From an uncultured Bacteroidales bacterium (GTDB taxonomy: Bacteria > Bacteroidota > Bacteroidia > Bacteroidales > P3), in NCBI GenBank assembly GCA_947175635.1, contig CAMWNM010000017.1, positions 1 through 38,271 of the forward strand: 38,271 bases of DNA, given 5' to 3'. The notes under the pieces were generated by a model. The model searched no databases. It was not told the origin of the DNA and saw only the letters and a list, made by a program, of their open reading frames with translations. How positions within the stretch are numbered: position 1 is the stretch's first letter; each line of letters begins with the position of its first letter. Position numbers and translations under genes: made by a program. Shown in pieces: positions 17,113 through 26,298 of the stretch.

Positions 17113-17820
17113 ATGGCTCTCATATTGAGTATTGAAACCTCCACCCGGAACTGTTCGGTGGCCTTATCCGACAACGACAGATTGCTTGCCTTGCGGGAAG
17201 CCGATCAGGGAAACGAACATGCCGCAAGGATTGCGGTGTTTGTGGATGAGGTGTTGCGGGAAGCCGGCAAACGATGCGCCGATATCGATGCGGTGGCGGT
17301 AGGGTCGGGTCCCGGTTCCTATACGGGCTTGCGTATAGGCGTTTCTACGGCGAAAGGTCTGGCTTATTCGCTGGGATGTCCGCTGATAGCGGTAAGTCCT
17401 TTGCAGGCGATGGCGGTGGCGGCGGCCGAGAGAAGTCAGAAGGAGAACAACGGAAACGACGCCTTTTTTTGCCCCATGACCGATGCCGGCCGCATGGAGG
17501 TGTATGCCGCGCTTTATGACGGGCAGGGACGGGAAGTGCGTCCGATTTGCGCCGATATCGTGAACGAAGATACCTATTCGGATTATTTACGGCAGAAACA
17601 GGTTGTGTTTTGCGGTGATGGCTGTGGTAAATGCCGTGCGGTTCTGCAGGCTGCGCCCAATGCGCTTTTCTACGAAGATATACGGCCCTCTGCCCGTTAT
17701 ATGCCGATTTTGGCCAGCCGCGCTTATGCCCGGAGCGGATTCGAGGATGTGGCCTATTTCGAACCTTTCTATCTCAAGGATTTTATCGCCGGCAAACCCC
17801 ATGTGAAAGGATTGGCATAA
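17113..17820 (+). CDS. tsaB: tRNA t6A modification protein TsaB
   Basis: A 235-aa cytoplasmic protein of the ASKHA fold. The N-terminus ILSIETSTRNCSVAL and the GSGPGSYTGLRIG stretch (about 69-81) are signatures of TsaB (YeaZ), a partner of TsaD and TsaE in making N6-threonylcarbamoyladenosine at position 37 of tRNAs reading ANN codons. TsaB lacks catalysis of its own and supports TsaD. Length is normal. Its stop and the anmK start share one base (TAATG), which indicates translational coupling. tsaD and tsaE are not in the window. Confidence 0.93.
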   Translation: MALILSIETSTRNCSVALSDNDRLLALREADQGNEHAARIAVFVDEVLREAGKRCADIDAVAVGSGPGSYTGLRIGVSTAKGLAYSLGCPLIAVSPLQAMAVAAAERSQKENNGNDAFFCPMTDAGRMEVYAALYDGQGREVRPICADIVNEDTYSDYLRQKQVVFCGDGCGKCRAVLQAAPNALFYEDIRPSARYMPILASRAYARSGFEDVAYFEPFYLKDFIAGKPHVKGLA

Positions 17821-18902
17821 TGAAAACCTACACGGCGATAGGCGTTATGTCGGGCACATCGCTCGATGGTCTGGATATGCTTCATGTCAGCTTTACCCAA
17901 AGCGAAGCCGGAACTTGGCGGTATGCACCCGGGGAGGCTATGACCGTATCTTATCCGGCCGGGCTTCATGCCCGTTTGGCCGGCGCCATGCAGGCAAGCG
18001 GGATGGAATTGTCTCTGCTTCATGCCGATTACGGGCATTTTGTGGGAAAATGCCTGCTTGATTTCATTCGGAAATACGATCTAAGGCCTGATTTCGCCGC
18101 CGTCCACGGGCATACGGTGTTTCACCGCCCCGAGCGGAAAATGACCTTGCAGATAGGCGATGGCGCGGCAATGGCGGCCGAAAGCGGATTGCTTGTCGTC
18201 AATAACTTCCGCAATACCGATATCGCCTTGGGCGGGCAAGGCGCACCCTTGGTTCCGATAGGAGATGAATTGCTGTTTTCCGATTATGATTTCTGTCTGA
18301 ATCTGGGCGGAATCGCCAATATCTCCTATCGGAATGAAAAAGGCAATCGGATCGCTTACGACATCTCGCCTTGCAATATGGCTTTGAACCACTATGCGGC
18401 CAGAATGCATGCGGCATACGACTGCAACGGGCGTTGGGCCAGAAAAGGAAATATTGTGGCGGGGTTGAAAGAAAGGCTGGATAATCTGGAATTTTATCTG
18501 TTGCCACCGCCGAAGTCTTTGGGCAGGGAGTGGTTTGAAGAAATTTTCTTGCCTGCTTTGGACGGATATGAGACGGCGCGGACGGAGGATATACTGCATA
18601 CCTTGGTGGAACATATAGCCGGAAAAATCGCCATGGCATGCAAGACAGCACCGATCGCCCGAAAGAAGAAGCCTTGCATGCTGCTTACCGGAGGGGGAGC
18701 GTTGAATCTCTATCTGCGGGAACGAATCGAAGCGGTGGCCGAAGTTGAACTGGCGGCGGTGGATAAAAAAATCATCGATTACAAGGAAGCCTTGATATTC
18801 GCCTTTCTGGGCGTGTTGCGTCTGGAAAGACAATGCAATTGCTTAAGTACGGTTACCGGTGCGAACCGCGACAATATCGGAGGGGCGGTCTATATGCCCT
18901 GA
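17820..18902 (+). CDS. anmK: Anhydro-N-acetylmuramic acid kinase
   Basis: A 360-aa sugar kinase of the ASKHA fold. The phosphate loop GVMSGTSLDGLDM is at residues 8-20; LNLGGIANISY, LLTGGGALN and KEALIFAFLG follow in the family order. AnmK opens and phosphorylates 1,6-anhydroMurNAc from cell-wall turnover to MurNAc-6-phosphate. The ATG at 17820 is chosen over a longer frame that runs inside tsaB; it gives the usual family length and a TAATG junction. The 3' end overlaps the convergent coaE gene by 13 bp. The GH3 N-acetylglucosaminidase-beta-lactamase gene about 4 kb away may supply its substrate. Confidence 0.95.
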   Translation: MKTYTAIGVMSGTSLDGLDMLHVSFTQSEAGTWRYAPGEAMTVSYPAGLHARLAGAMQASGMELSLLHADYGHFVGKCLLDFIRKYDLRPDFAAVHGHTVFHRPERKMTLQIGDGAAMAAESGLLVVNNFRNTDIALGGQGAPLVPIGDELLFSDYDFCLNLGGIANISYRNEKGNRIAYDISPCNMALNHYAARMHAAYDCNGRWARKGNIVAGLKERLDNLEFYLLPPPKSLGREWFEEIFLPALDGYETARTEDILHTLVEHIAGKIAMACKTAPIARKKKPCMLLTGGGALNLYLRERIEAVAEVELAAVDKKIIDYKEALIFAFLGVLRLERQCNCLSTVTGANRDNIGGAVYMP

Positions 18903-19498
18903 GGGTAAGGCGATGCGGCCTTCCTGCGTAAAAAAACATCTATTTCTAGGATAAGGGGCAATACGCGATCGTGGTTGCCGTTCTGTACCACAAAATGTGA
19001 TTTTTCCATTCTTTCCTGCGCTGAAAGCTGGCGGCTGAGGCGGGCAAGCACCTCTTGCCGGCTGCTGTTGTCGCGTGATGAGCAACGGGCTATCTGCGTT
19101 TCGAGAGGGGCTTCCACGTCTATCACGTAATCGAGCGTATGTTCCATGCCGCATTCAAACAAAATGGCGGTTTCCACCACGGCATAGGGTGGCGGTAGGG
19201 GCGCGTTGGCCCAGGTCTTGAACCAATTCTCCATATCCGCAAACACCAATGGATGTACGAGGGCGTTGAGCCGTGCCAATTCTTCTGGCCGGGCAAATAC
19301 GATCTCCGCCAGTTTTTTTTTATCGGCGGCAGCCTGCTTCCCAAACAATTGCGCGATGCGGGTCTTGATCCGAGGTGATTCCGAAAGCCGTTTGGCGTTC
19401 AGGTCGGCATTATAGACGGGAATCTCCAGGGCAGAAAAAATATGGGCTATGGTAGATTTACCACAGCCCATACCGCCGGTAAGTCCGATCCGCAACAT
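18890..19498 (-). CDS. coaE: Dephospho-CoA kinase
   Basis: A 202-aa P-loop kinase that phosphorylates the ribose 3'-hydroxyl of dephospho-CoA, the last step of coenzyme A synthesis. Walker A GGMGCGKST is at residues 8-16, followed by the NADLNAKRL stretch and the lid region. Length is typical. Only two bases separate its start from the stop of yajC. The tail overlaps the convergent anmK gene by 13 bp. It ends the long minus-strand array; no hairpin terminator is visible because the end lies inside anmK. Confidence 0.95.
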   Translation of the reverse strand: MLRIGLTGGMGCGKSTIAHIFSALEIPVYNADLNAKRLSESPRIKTRIAQLFGKQAAADKKKLAEIVFARPEELARLNALVHPLVFADMENWFKTWANAPLPPPYAVVETAILFECGMEHTLDYVIDVEAPLETQIARCSSRDNSSRQEVLARLSRQLSAQERMEKSHFVVQNGNHDRVLPLILEIDVFLRRKAASPYPQGI

Positions 19499-19500
19499 CT

Positions 19501-19827
19501 TTATTGGGCCGAATCGGGCAATTGGTCGGCGATGCTGGATGCGATTGCGCTTTTTTCCATGCGCAGACGCGAACCACCTTCCACTTCGATGGTAACGGTG
19601 GCATCCTGAATTTCCGCGATTTTACCGTGAATTCCGCCGATGGTGATGATTTTCTGTCCTTTTTGCAGGCTGTCGCGGAATTTCTTCTGCTCCTTGCTGC
19701 GTTTCATCTGCGGACGAATCATAAAGAAATAGAAGATGATGAGGATAACCGCAATCAGCAGAATCTGCTGGTAGGCGGCGCCTTTGGGATTGGCGGCGGT
19801 TTGAAGGAGGATGTTCAAAAAATTCAT
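19501..19827 (-). CDS. yajC: Preprotein translocase accessory protein YajC
   Basis: A 108-aa protein with one membrane segment (about 22-38, rich in Ile, Leu and Phe) followed by the FFMIRPQMKRSKEQKKF signature and a basic cytoplasmic domain containing KGQKIITIGGIHGKI. YajC belongs to the SecDF-YajC complex that assists Sec-dependent export. secDF is not in the window. It sits between nusB and coaE, an order seen in other Bacteroidota, and is closely spaced on both sides. Confidence 0.95.
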   Translation of the reverse strand: MNFLNILLQTAANPKGAAYQQILLIAVILIIFYFFMIRPQMKRSKEQKKFRDSLQKGQKIITIGGIHGKIAEIQDATVTIEVEGGSRLRMEKSAIASSIADQLPDSAQ

Positions 19828-19866
19828 GTCGTATGGTTTTTAAAAATTAAACAATGCAAAGCGGGC

Positions 19867-20841
19867 TTACCCGATCAGGCCGCGTCCGCTTTTTTTCATT
19901 TTTTTGTCGGTCTTGAGATCCTGTGCGATTTTGTGGAGAACGCCGTTCACAAAGAGCGGGCTTTCCTGTGCGCAGAAACGTTTGGAGAGTTCGATGTATT
20001 CGTTGAGCGTTACCTTTACCGGGATGGAGGGGAAGTTGATGAATTCGCTCACGGCCACGCAGAGCAACACCTTTTCGAGCGTTCCGATTCTTTCGTGTTT
20101 CCAATTCTGCAGACGCTCGGCGATATAGGCGTTGTATTCGTCTTTATGTAACAAGGTTTTGTCCAGCAAGGTGATGCCGAACGCCACCGCTTCGTCCTGC
20201 GCTGTCCAACCTTCGTCCACATTGTTGTTGCGTTCGGGGCTGATTTGGCCGAGAAGGGAATACACCCAGAAAGTTACTGCTTCATAATCGGATTCCCAAA
20301 AAATGGAACGTTCCTCGCAAAAAGAGCGTAAAACGGGATGCGTGGAAATTTTTCTCTTATAGAGTTTGCGCAGGAATGCGCGGTCTTGTTCAAACTCGTC
20401 TGCGGATGTATCGTTGTCCGAAACGGCTTGCCAAACCTTGTCGGCCACCGACGCTCCGTCTTTCTTTACAAAAAGGGAATCATACACCGATAACACAAGG
20501 TCTTTCATTCCCGTCATGCCGTTCAACCGGTAGGCTTCGCTTTTGAGCAGATAGTTCACGTCCTGACCGATAGCGGCAACCACCCGGTTGCCGGCCATTC
20601 TCCGTACGCTTTCCAGCTCCTTTTCGGATTGCACGCCTCTTTCTCTGGCCCTGCGGTATCGGTCTTCCGCTTGTTCGGCAAGTCCAACCAGCAGAAAACA
20701 CTGCATGTAATACAATTCCGCCGTCCGATCCAGACCGGCAAGCATGTTCTGCCGACAGGCCGTGGCTGATTCGGATCCCCCCTGAACGAAGCCGTAATAG
20801 GCCTGTATGGTTTTTTCTCTTAGAAAGCGTCTGTTGAACAT
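19867..20841 (-). CDS. nusB: Transcription antitermination factor NusB, long form
   Basis: A 324-aa protein whose C-terminal 140 or so residues match the helical NusB domain (AVAFGITLLDKTLLHKDEYN, then the EKVLLCVAVSEF and PVKVTLNEYIELSKRF stretches). NusB with NusE binds boxA RNA and promotes rRNA antitermination. Classic NusB is about 140 aa; the N-terminal half here (about 1-180), starting RRFLREKTIQAYYGF, is the extension typical of Bacteroidota, whose role is unknown. One base separates the start from the pdxT stop. The gene leads into yajC and coaE. Confidence 0.9.
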   Translation of the reverse strand: MFNRRFLREKTIQAYYGFVQGGSESATACRQNMLAGLDRTAELYYMQCFLLVGLAEQAEDRYRRARERGVQSEKELESVRRMAGNRVVAAIGQDVNYLLKSEAYRLNGMTGMKDLVLSVYDSLFVKKDGASVADKVWQAVSDNDTSADEFEQDRAFLRKLYKRKISTHPVLRSFCEERSIFWESDYEAVTFWVYSLLGQISPERNNNVDEGWTAQDEAVAFGITLLDKTLLHKDEYNAYIAERLQNWKHERIGTLEKVLLCVAVSEFINFPSIPVKVTLNEYIELSKRFCAQESPLFVNGVLHKIAQDLKTDKKMKKSGRGLIG

Positions 20842-20842
20842 G

Positions 20843-21406
20843 TTAAATCATTTCGGTAAAATACCGGTGTAAAGCAGTGCTTTCGGTAAGTTCCGGATGA
20901 AAACTTGCCGCCAGCAGGTTCTTTTCCCTCACCAGGACAGGATGGGATTTGTAGGAAGCGAGCACTTCCACTTCAGGGCCGTAGCTTTCGATACGGGGAG
21001 CACGGATGAAAACGGCGGGCAGGGGCGCCTTGAGCCCTTTTACCTTCAGGTCGGTAACGAAACTGTCCAATTGCGAACCGTAGGCATTTCTGCGTACGAG
21101 GATGTCCATCAGGCCGATGCGGGTTTGTGTGCTGCCTTCGATATCCTTGGCCAGCAGAATCATACCCGCACAGGTGCCGAAAGCGGGCATGCCGCCGGCA
21201 ATGGCTTTGCGCAAGGGGGCCATCAGGCCGAACCATTCCAATTGTTTGCCCATCGAGGTGCTTTCCCCTCCGGGCAGAATGATGCCGTCTATCTTCTTGA
21301 GGTCCTCTGCGCCTTTAACCCAAAGGGTGTTGAGCCCGAGTCTGCGGATGCTGGCTTCGTGTTCCTCGATGGCACCTTGGATGCCTAAGATTCCTATGGT
21401 TTTCAT
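20843..21406 (-). CDS. pdxT: Pyridoxal 5'-phosphate synthase glutaminase subunit
   Basis: A 187-aa class I-like glutaminase. Catalytic triad residues are visible: Cys79 in GTCAGM, and His170 and Glu172 in FHPEL. LPGGEST (44-50) forms the oxyanion region. It releases ammonia from glutamine and channels it to PdxS, together making PLP from ribose 5-phosphate, glyceraldehyde 3-phosphate and glutamine. Length is normal. It lies 65 bp downstream of pdxS and one base upstream of nusB, so PLP synthesis and nusB-yajC-coaE may share a transcript. Confidence 0.96.
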   Translation of the reverse strand: MKTIGILGIQGAIEEHEASIRRLGLNTLWVKGAEDLKKIDGIILPGGESTSMGKQLEWFGLMAPLRKAIAGGMPAFGTCAGMILLAKDIEGSTQTRIGLMDILVRRNAYGSQLDSFVTDLKVKGLKAPLPAVFIRAPRIESYGPEVEVLASYKSHPVLVREKNLLAASFHPELTESTALHRYFTEMI

Positions 21407-21471
21407 CAGTGATAAGCCCTTTTCGTCAAACCGGCTTTCCGCTGGGCGAAAAGCCGGTCCGTTTTAGAAAA

Positions 21472-22365
21472 TTACCAACCTCTGGTGGCGAAAAGTTGTT
21501 TTTCGTCCAGTTGGCGTACGTCGATGCCATGCATGGGTTCACCCAGATTTTCAGACAACTTGGCCAGTTTGGCGGCATCGTTGTAATGTGTGGTGGCTTC
21601 CACGATAGCTTTGGCCACTTTCTTGGGGTTCTTGGATTTGAAGATACCCGAACCCACGAATACCGATTCGGCACCCAACTGACGCATCAAAGCCGCATCG
21701 GCAGGGGTGGCTACGCCACCGGCGGAGAAGTTGGGGACGGGCAACTTGCCGTGTTCGGCCACATAGCAGACCAAATCGTAAGGAGCGCCGAGGTTCTTGG
21801 CTTCGGTCATGAGTTCTTCCTTGCTGCAAGCCTGCAGGCGGTGGATGCCGCCCATCAGGCAACGCATGTGGCGCACGGCTTCCACGATATTGCCGGTTCC
21901 GGCCTCACCCTTGGTGCGGATCAGGGCCGCTCCTTCGCCGATACGGCGCAGGGCTTCGCCCAGATTGCGGCAGCCGCAAACGAAAGGAATGCGGAATTCG
22001 TGTTTGTTGATGTGGAATTCGTCGTCGGCGGGTGTAAGCACTTCGCTTTCGTCGATAAAATCTATATCGAGAGCCTCCAGGATACGGGCTTCGGCAATGT
22101 GTCCGATACGGCATTTGGCCATTACGGGAATGCTTACGGCCTTCTTGATTTCCATAATCATCTTGGGATCGCTCATGCGGGCCACGCCGCCTTGGGCACG
22201 AATGTCGGAGGGAACGCGTTCAAGAGCCATAACGGCAATCGCGCCGGCATCTTCGGCAATCTTGGCTTGTTCCACGTTGGTTACATCCATGATAACGCCG
22301 TTCTTCAACATTTCGGCCAGTCCCAGTTTGACCTTCCAGTCGTTGGTCTTCTCGTTTTTTTTCAT
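21472..22365 (-). CDS. pdxS: Pyridoxal 5'-phosphate synthase lyase subunit
   Basis: A 297-aa TIM-barrel protein that assembles PLP using ammonia supplied by PdxT. Conserved stretches are GVIMDVTN (23-30), [14 protein letters not shown] (47-60), [10 protein letters not shown] with Lys84 as the likely Schiff-base lysine, [14 protein letters not shown] and [16 protein letters not shown]. The ATG at 22365 gives the family length (about 290-300); the frame runs open to 22431, but that part lies between promoter and gene. A good promoter is visible upstream. One of the best-conserved genes in the window. Confidence 0.97.
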   Translation of the reverse strand: MKKNEKTNDWKVKLGLAEMLKNGVIMDVTNVEQAKIAEDAGAIAVMALERVPSDIRAQGGVARMSDPKMIMEIKKAVSIPVMAKCRIGHIAEARILEALDIDFIDESEVLTPADDEFHINKHEFRIPFVCGCRNLGEALRRIGEGAALIRTKGEAGTGNIVEAVRHMRCLMGGIHRLQACSKEELMTEAKNLGAPYDLVCYVAEHGKLPVPNFSAGGVATPADAALMRQLGAESVFVGSGIFKSKNPKKVAKAIVEATTHYNDAAKLAKLSENLGEPMHGIDVRQLDEKQLFATRGW

Positions 22366-22436
22366 GACAGTATGTTGTTTTATTTTTTTTCGTTGTCCGT
22401 TTTTCTCCACAGGCGTCAGGCTAACGCCCAAAGTTG

Positions 22437-22467
22437 CAAAGATAGTAAAAGTCGGGCGCAGAAGAAA
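22437..22467 (-). promoter_or_regulatory. Promoter of pdxS-pdxT
   Basis: On the minus strand TTTC (22467-22464), 19 bases, then TATCTTTG (22444-22437), a perfect TAnnTTTG box. This is the same TTTC-N19-TATCTT layout as the lysS promoter. Transcription would start near 22430, with a leader of about 65 bases. Confidence 0.65.
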
Positions 22468-22485
22468 ACCTCGGGTTGCTTCTGC

Positions 22486-22529
22486 CGGGACGGCGTATCT
22501 TCAACAAAGCTGAAGATAGTATAATCCCG
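22486..22529. repeat. Long hairpin between the GH3 gene and the pdxS promoter
   Basis: TATCTTCA (22496-22503) and TGAAGATA (22511-22518) form a perfect 8-bp stem with a seven-base loop. CGGGA (22486-22490) and TCCCG (22525-22529) can close an outer stem. Neither strand has a T run after it, so it is not a standard terminator. It may mark the 3' end of the GH3 transcript by another route. Confidence 0.5.
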
Positions 22530-22544
22530 TCAGGAAAATAATTC

Positions 22545-25500
22545 TTAAGGGAGGGGCGGGTGTTTCTCCACGAGGTGGCAGAGGTGCTCCAGAATGGCCG
22601 TCCGGATGCCGAGATGGGAAATCAGATGGTTTTTGGAAGAAGGATACACCCGGTTGGAGAGGAACACATACACCAATTCCTTTTCAGGTTCGATCCAGCA
22701 GTAGGTGCCGGTAAAGCCGCTGTGGCCGAAACTGAGGGGAGAGGCGGAGGGACAGGTGGGGGAAGGCTGGTCTGTAGCCAAGGGCGGTTTGTCGAACCCG
22801 CCACCGCGCCGGTTGTCGGCCTGAGAAAACGTGGAAGAAGTGAAAAGTCTGACCGTGGCGCTGTCGAAGTATTGGATGCCGCCATACCGGCCGTATTGCA
22901 GTAGCATTTGGCAAATGACCGCCACATCGCGGCTATTGGAAAACAAGCCGGCTGATCCGCCCACGCCTCCCATGAGCGCGATGAGCGGATCGTGTACGAA
23001 GCCGCGGATTTGCCGATGGCGTATCGTGCTCTCGTTTTCAGTGGGCATGATACGGTACAGGGGAAAGCGCTCCAAGGGGTGGAAGCCGATGCAGGGCAAT
23101 CCCATATATTGGTAAAAATTCATTGAAACATAACCGTCGAGTGTGGTGTCGGTGAGTTTCTGCAGGGCCTCGTTCAGATAGTAGAAGCCCAAATCGCTAT
23201 ATACATAGGGACGTCTGGCATTTACCGGACTTTCATCTATCAGGCGGCGGATATGGCGGGCATAGCCGTTTTGAAGAAACAGACTGTCGGCCACCTGTGT
23301 CGGATAGTCGTATGACCATCTGCTGTCAAAAACAGGTTTCCCGTTGTAGATGGAATCTTCCACATAAGGTAAAAAGGCTTTTAGCCCTGCCTGATGGCTA
23401 AGCAGTTGACGGAAAGTGATGTGTTTCTTATTGGTGGTGGTCAGCCGGGGAATCGTATTGCGGACGGGCTCGTCCAATTGGTAGTCGCCGTTTTCGTAAA
23501 GCCGCATGTAGGCGAGGGTGGTGGCCATGATTTTGGTGAGGGAGGCTATGTCGTAGAGGCTTTCTGGCGTTACAGGGGGAGCGGCCGAGTCGTAGGTTTC
23601 CGCCCCGAAACATTTGTCGTAAACGATGGCCCCTTTGAATGCCACCAGAATCTGGCAACCGGGATAGGCCATTTGCTCAATGCCTGTCTGGGCGAGGGAG
23701 TCGATATAGTTGAAATCGGAACGCTTCAGTCCCATGTCTTCCGGACGTCTTTCCAACAGGCGATCCGCACGCAGTCCATAGCCGTGTCCTGCCGGCCAGT
23801 ATTTGTCTACCCCTACCGGCAGATGCCCCGAGGCGGGAAGTGCGCCGAAGAGGATGTTGGCGCAAGCTCTCCGGCTTTCTTCGGTATCTTCATAACCGCA
23901 TACCGCAGCGTGCAGGCTCATGTCGTAGAAAGGAGAGAGTGCATAGGGCGGTGCGAAAACCGACAGTATCACCGGCTTTCCCCCTTGCGTGAGGCGGCGC
24001 ACAAGTTCCACGCATTGGCGGCTTATCCCGTATTGTCTGGCGGGTGTATAGTGGGTGCTTCCGATACCAACGATCACGAGATCATAACTGGCCAACATGT
24101 TGAGAAAGGCCGAATCCGAAACTTTCTTGGGGTCGAAGTCCTTTGCCAGAACATATTGCTTCAGATCCGGATCGTATTGTCTGAGGGTGTTGTAGAAAAC
24201 ATCGTCCTGACCTGTTCCGATTCCTAAGCAGATCTTTTTGGGATATTCCTGATTGGAAATAGGCAGGATATCCTGATAGTTCTCGAGTACAGTGGCCGCC
24301 TTGTCGAACAAACTTTGCATCAGCGCCCTGTTTTGGTTGCCATTGAGCGAATCTTGGATAAATCCGGGCAGGTTGCGCATGGTTTGCAGGCCGGGATAGG
24401 CGGCATAATCGGCGGCGAATTCCTTGCGGGTCTTGTAGTAGAGGATACGCCGACAGGCTTCTTCAAGGCGTTGGCGTTTAAGCAGCCCCTTGCCCACGGC
24501 TTTGGCGATTGCTTTCACGGCGGCTTCAGGGTCAACGGGGAGCAAAAGCACGTCGCAGCCGGCTGCCAACGCCTGTATCTCTATCATGCCTTCGCCTATG
24601 TGCTGATAACCGGGAATTGTCAGCAGGGCTTTGCGTACGCCCTGCATTTCAAGACCGTCGGTAACGATCAGTCCCCGATACCCCAACCGGTGGCGGAGCA
24701 ATTCGGATATGATAAGCGGACTGAGGCTGGCGGGAAGCCCCGAACTGTCGTAGGAGGGCAGGTTGAGGTGCCCGGCCATGATGCTTTCCACGCCTTCCGC
24801 AATCAAATGCTTGAAAGGAAGCAGATGTATGCTGTCGATGATTCTGGCCGGTTGGGGCAGTAGCGGCAGGGCCTTGTGCGAGTCGGTTTCGGTATCGCCA
24901 TGGCCGGGAAAGTGCTTGGCCGAGCCCATGACCCGTTCGCTTTGCATACCTTTGAGGAAAAGGGCGCTCAGGCGGGCTACCTCTCGTGGATTTTCCCCGA
25001 AAGAACGGGTGTTGATGACCGGGTTGCGGGGATTGTTGTTCACATCCGCCACAGGTGCGAAGTTCCATTGGATACCGAGCAGACGGCATTGGCGGCCGGC
25101 TTCCCGGCCGGCTTCGAACACAGCCTTTTCATCGGCTATCGCGCCAAGTGTCTGTTGGCGCGGAAGCTTGCGGAGGTCTGTCATGCGCATGCCCGGGCCG
25201 AACTCTCCGTCGATGGTGATGAATAGCGGCAGGGTGGAGGCTTGTTTGTAAACCTGCTGGAGGGTCAGCATATCGGGGGTGGTTCCGGCAAAGAAACATA
25301 CGCCTCCGAAAGGATGGCGGCTCAAGAGCGTGCGCATCTTCACGATGTAGTCGGGCGTGGGGGTGGATTGCGAACGTAGCACGATGGTCTGGGCGGCCAT
25401 ATCTTCCAGGCTCAATGTGGATATGAGGCTGTCCATGAAAGGATTGTAAAGGTCGGTCGAGTCGGGGTACGGAATGCCGTCGGCCTTGGTGTCGGATAGC

Positions 25501-25550
25501 GCGCTTGCCCCTGCAAGGAACAGCAGGCAAAGTAAAATTCTTCGCATCAT
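22545..25550 (-). CDS. GH3 glycosidase fused to a serine beta-lactamase-like domain
   Basis: A 1001-aa secreted or periplasmic protein. A hydrophobic signal peptide covers about 1-18. Residues about 40-590 form a GH3 unit of the beta-N-acetylglucosaminidase type: the KHFPGHGDTETDSH loop (212-225) with the His-Asp pair used as acid/base in NagZ, and the nucleophile D298 in VTDGLEM. A GH3 C-terminal domain follows. Residues about 605-995 are a class C beta-lactamase/PBP4-like domain with SLTK (670-673), YSD (784-786) and HSG (943-945). This fusion is known in Bacteroidota. It likely trims muropeptide sugars and perhaps peptides in cell-wall turnover; beta-lactam hydrolysis should not be assumed. 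One base separates it from dapB. Confidence 0.92.
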   Translation of the reverse strand: MMRRILLCLLFLAGASALSDTKADGIPYPDSTDLYNPFMDSLISTLSLEDMAAQTIVLRSQSTPTPDYIVKMRTLLSRHPFGGVCFFAGTTPDMLTLQQVYKQASTLPLFITIDGEFGPGMRMTDLRKLPRQQTLGAIADEKAVFEAGREAGRQCRLLGIQWNFAPVADVNNNPRNPVINTRSFGENPREVARLSALFLKGMQSERVMGSAKHFPGHGDTETDSHKALPLLPQPARIIDSIHLLPFKHLIAEGVESIMAGHLNLPSYDSSGLPASLSPLIISELLRHRLGYRGLIVTDGLEMQGVRKALLTIPGYQHIGEGMIEIQALAAGCDVLLLPVDPEAAVKAIAKAVGKGLLKRQRLEEACRRILYYKTRKEFAADYAAYPGLQTMRNLPGFIQDSLNGNQNRALMQSLFDKAATVLENYQDILPISNQEYPKKICLGIGTGQDDVFYNTLRQYDPDLKQYVLAKDFDPKKVSDSAFLNMLASYDLVIVGIGSTHYTPARQYGISRQCVELVRRLTQGGKPVILSVFAPPYALSPFYDMSLHAAVCGYEDTEESRRACANILFGALPASGHLPVGVDKYWPAGHGYGLRADRLLERRPEDMGLKRSDFNYIDSLAQTGIEQMAYPGCQILVAFKGAIVYDKCFGAETYDSAAPPVTPESLYDIASLTKIMATTLAYMRLYENGDYQLDEPVRNTIPRLTTTNKKHITFRQLLSHQAGLKAFLPYVEDSIYNGKPVFDSRWSYDYPTQVADSLFLQNGYARHIRRLIDESPVNARRPYVYSDLGFYYLNEALQKLTDTTLDGYVSMNFYQYMGLPCIGFHPLERFPLYRIMPTENESTIRHRQIRGFVHDPLIALMGGVGGSAGLFSNSRDVAVICQMLLQYGRYGGIQYFDSATVRLFTSSTFSQADNRRGGGFDKPPLATDQPSPTCPSASPLSFGHSGFTGTYCWIEPEKELVYVFLSNRVYPSSKNHLISHLGIRTAILEHLCHLVEKHPPLP

Positions 25551-25551
25551 A

Positions 25552-26292
25552 TTAAATTCCTAACATATCTTCCATGCCGAAACAGCCGGTTCTGCCTTCG
25601 CACAGCCATTCGGCGGCCAACACGGCCCCCATGGCGAACCCCCGTCGGGAATGTGCCGTATGGGTCAATTCGATGCTGTCGGTTTCGGATTCAAAAAATA
25701 AACGATGGGTACCTACCGTTTCGCCTATGCGCCGGCATTCTACGGGAATTACTTCTTGGCATGCGGTCTGGCTTGGGTTTTCGGACAATCGCCAACCCCG
25801 GTAGCGCGTCATTTGGGAAGCCGCGGTTTCGGCCAGTCTGATGGCGGTGCCGCTGGGTTTGTCGAGTTTGTGGATGTGGTGGGTCTCTTCTATACGGGCG
25901 GCATAATCGGGCAGGGGGTTCATCTTTTGCGAAAGAAACCGTGCCGTAGATAGGAAAATATGCACGCCGATGCTGAAGTTGGCGGCATGAAAAAGGGCCT
26001 GCCGCTCGTGTAAGCAGCGTTCCTGCAACGCAGGCAGGCTTTCCAGCCAACCGGTGGTGCCCACCACAACGGGCAGGTGTATGTCGAAACAGCGGGCTAT
26101 ATTGGATGCCGCCGCCGCAGGTGTCGAGAAATCAATGGCCACACCGGCTTCCTTGAGCCCTTGGGTCTGATTCTCCCAATCCGGCTCGCGGTCTATTTTG
26201 GCCACGATGCGGTGGCCGCGCGCCAAAGCGGTTTTTTCTATTTCTTTTCCCATGCGGCCGTAGCCGAGAAGCGCGATAGGAAGCGGATGCAT
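25552..26292 (-). CDS. dapB: 4-hydroxy-tetrahydrodipicolinate reductase
   Basis: A 246-aa cytoplasmic enzyme of the lysine and diaminopimelate pathway, which reduces the product of DapA with NAD(P)H. The nucleotide-binding GYGRMGKEI is at residues 10-18, VVGTTGW is in the middle, and the substrate motif HHIHKLDKPSGTA is near 140-152. Length is typical of the Bacteroidota form (about 240-250). It lies 6 bp downstream of the DUF5683 gene. The parB-DUF5683-dapB order is common in this phylum. Confidence 0.95.
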   Translation of the reverse strand: MHPLPIALLGYGRMGKEIEKTALARGHRIVAKIDREPDWENQTQGLKEAGVAIDFSTPAAAASNIARCFDIHLPVVVGTTGWLESLPALQERCLHERQALFHAANFSIGVHIFLSTARFLSQKMNPLPDYAARIEETHHIHKLDKPSGTAIRLAETAASQMTRYRGWRLSENPSQTACQEVIPVECRRIGETVGTHRLFFESETDSIELTHTAHSRRGFAMGAVLAAEWLCEGRTGCFGMEDMLGI

Positions 26293-26298
26293 AGTTCG

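Noticed and set aside
21409-22524. 371-codon plus-strand frame opposite pdxS
   Set aside because: Shadow of pdxS, one of the most conserved genes in the window.
22545-25550. Beta-lactam resistance gene
   Set aside because: The beta-lactamase-like domain is the C-terminal part of a cell-wall glycosidase fusion; the motifs fit peptidases of this fold as well as lactamases, so resistance cannot be claimed.
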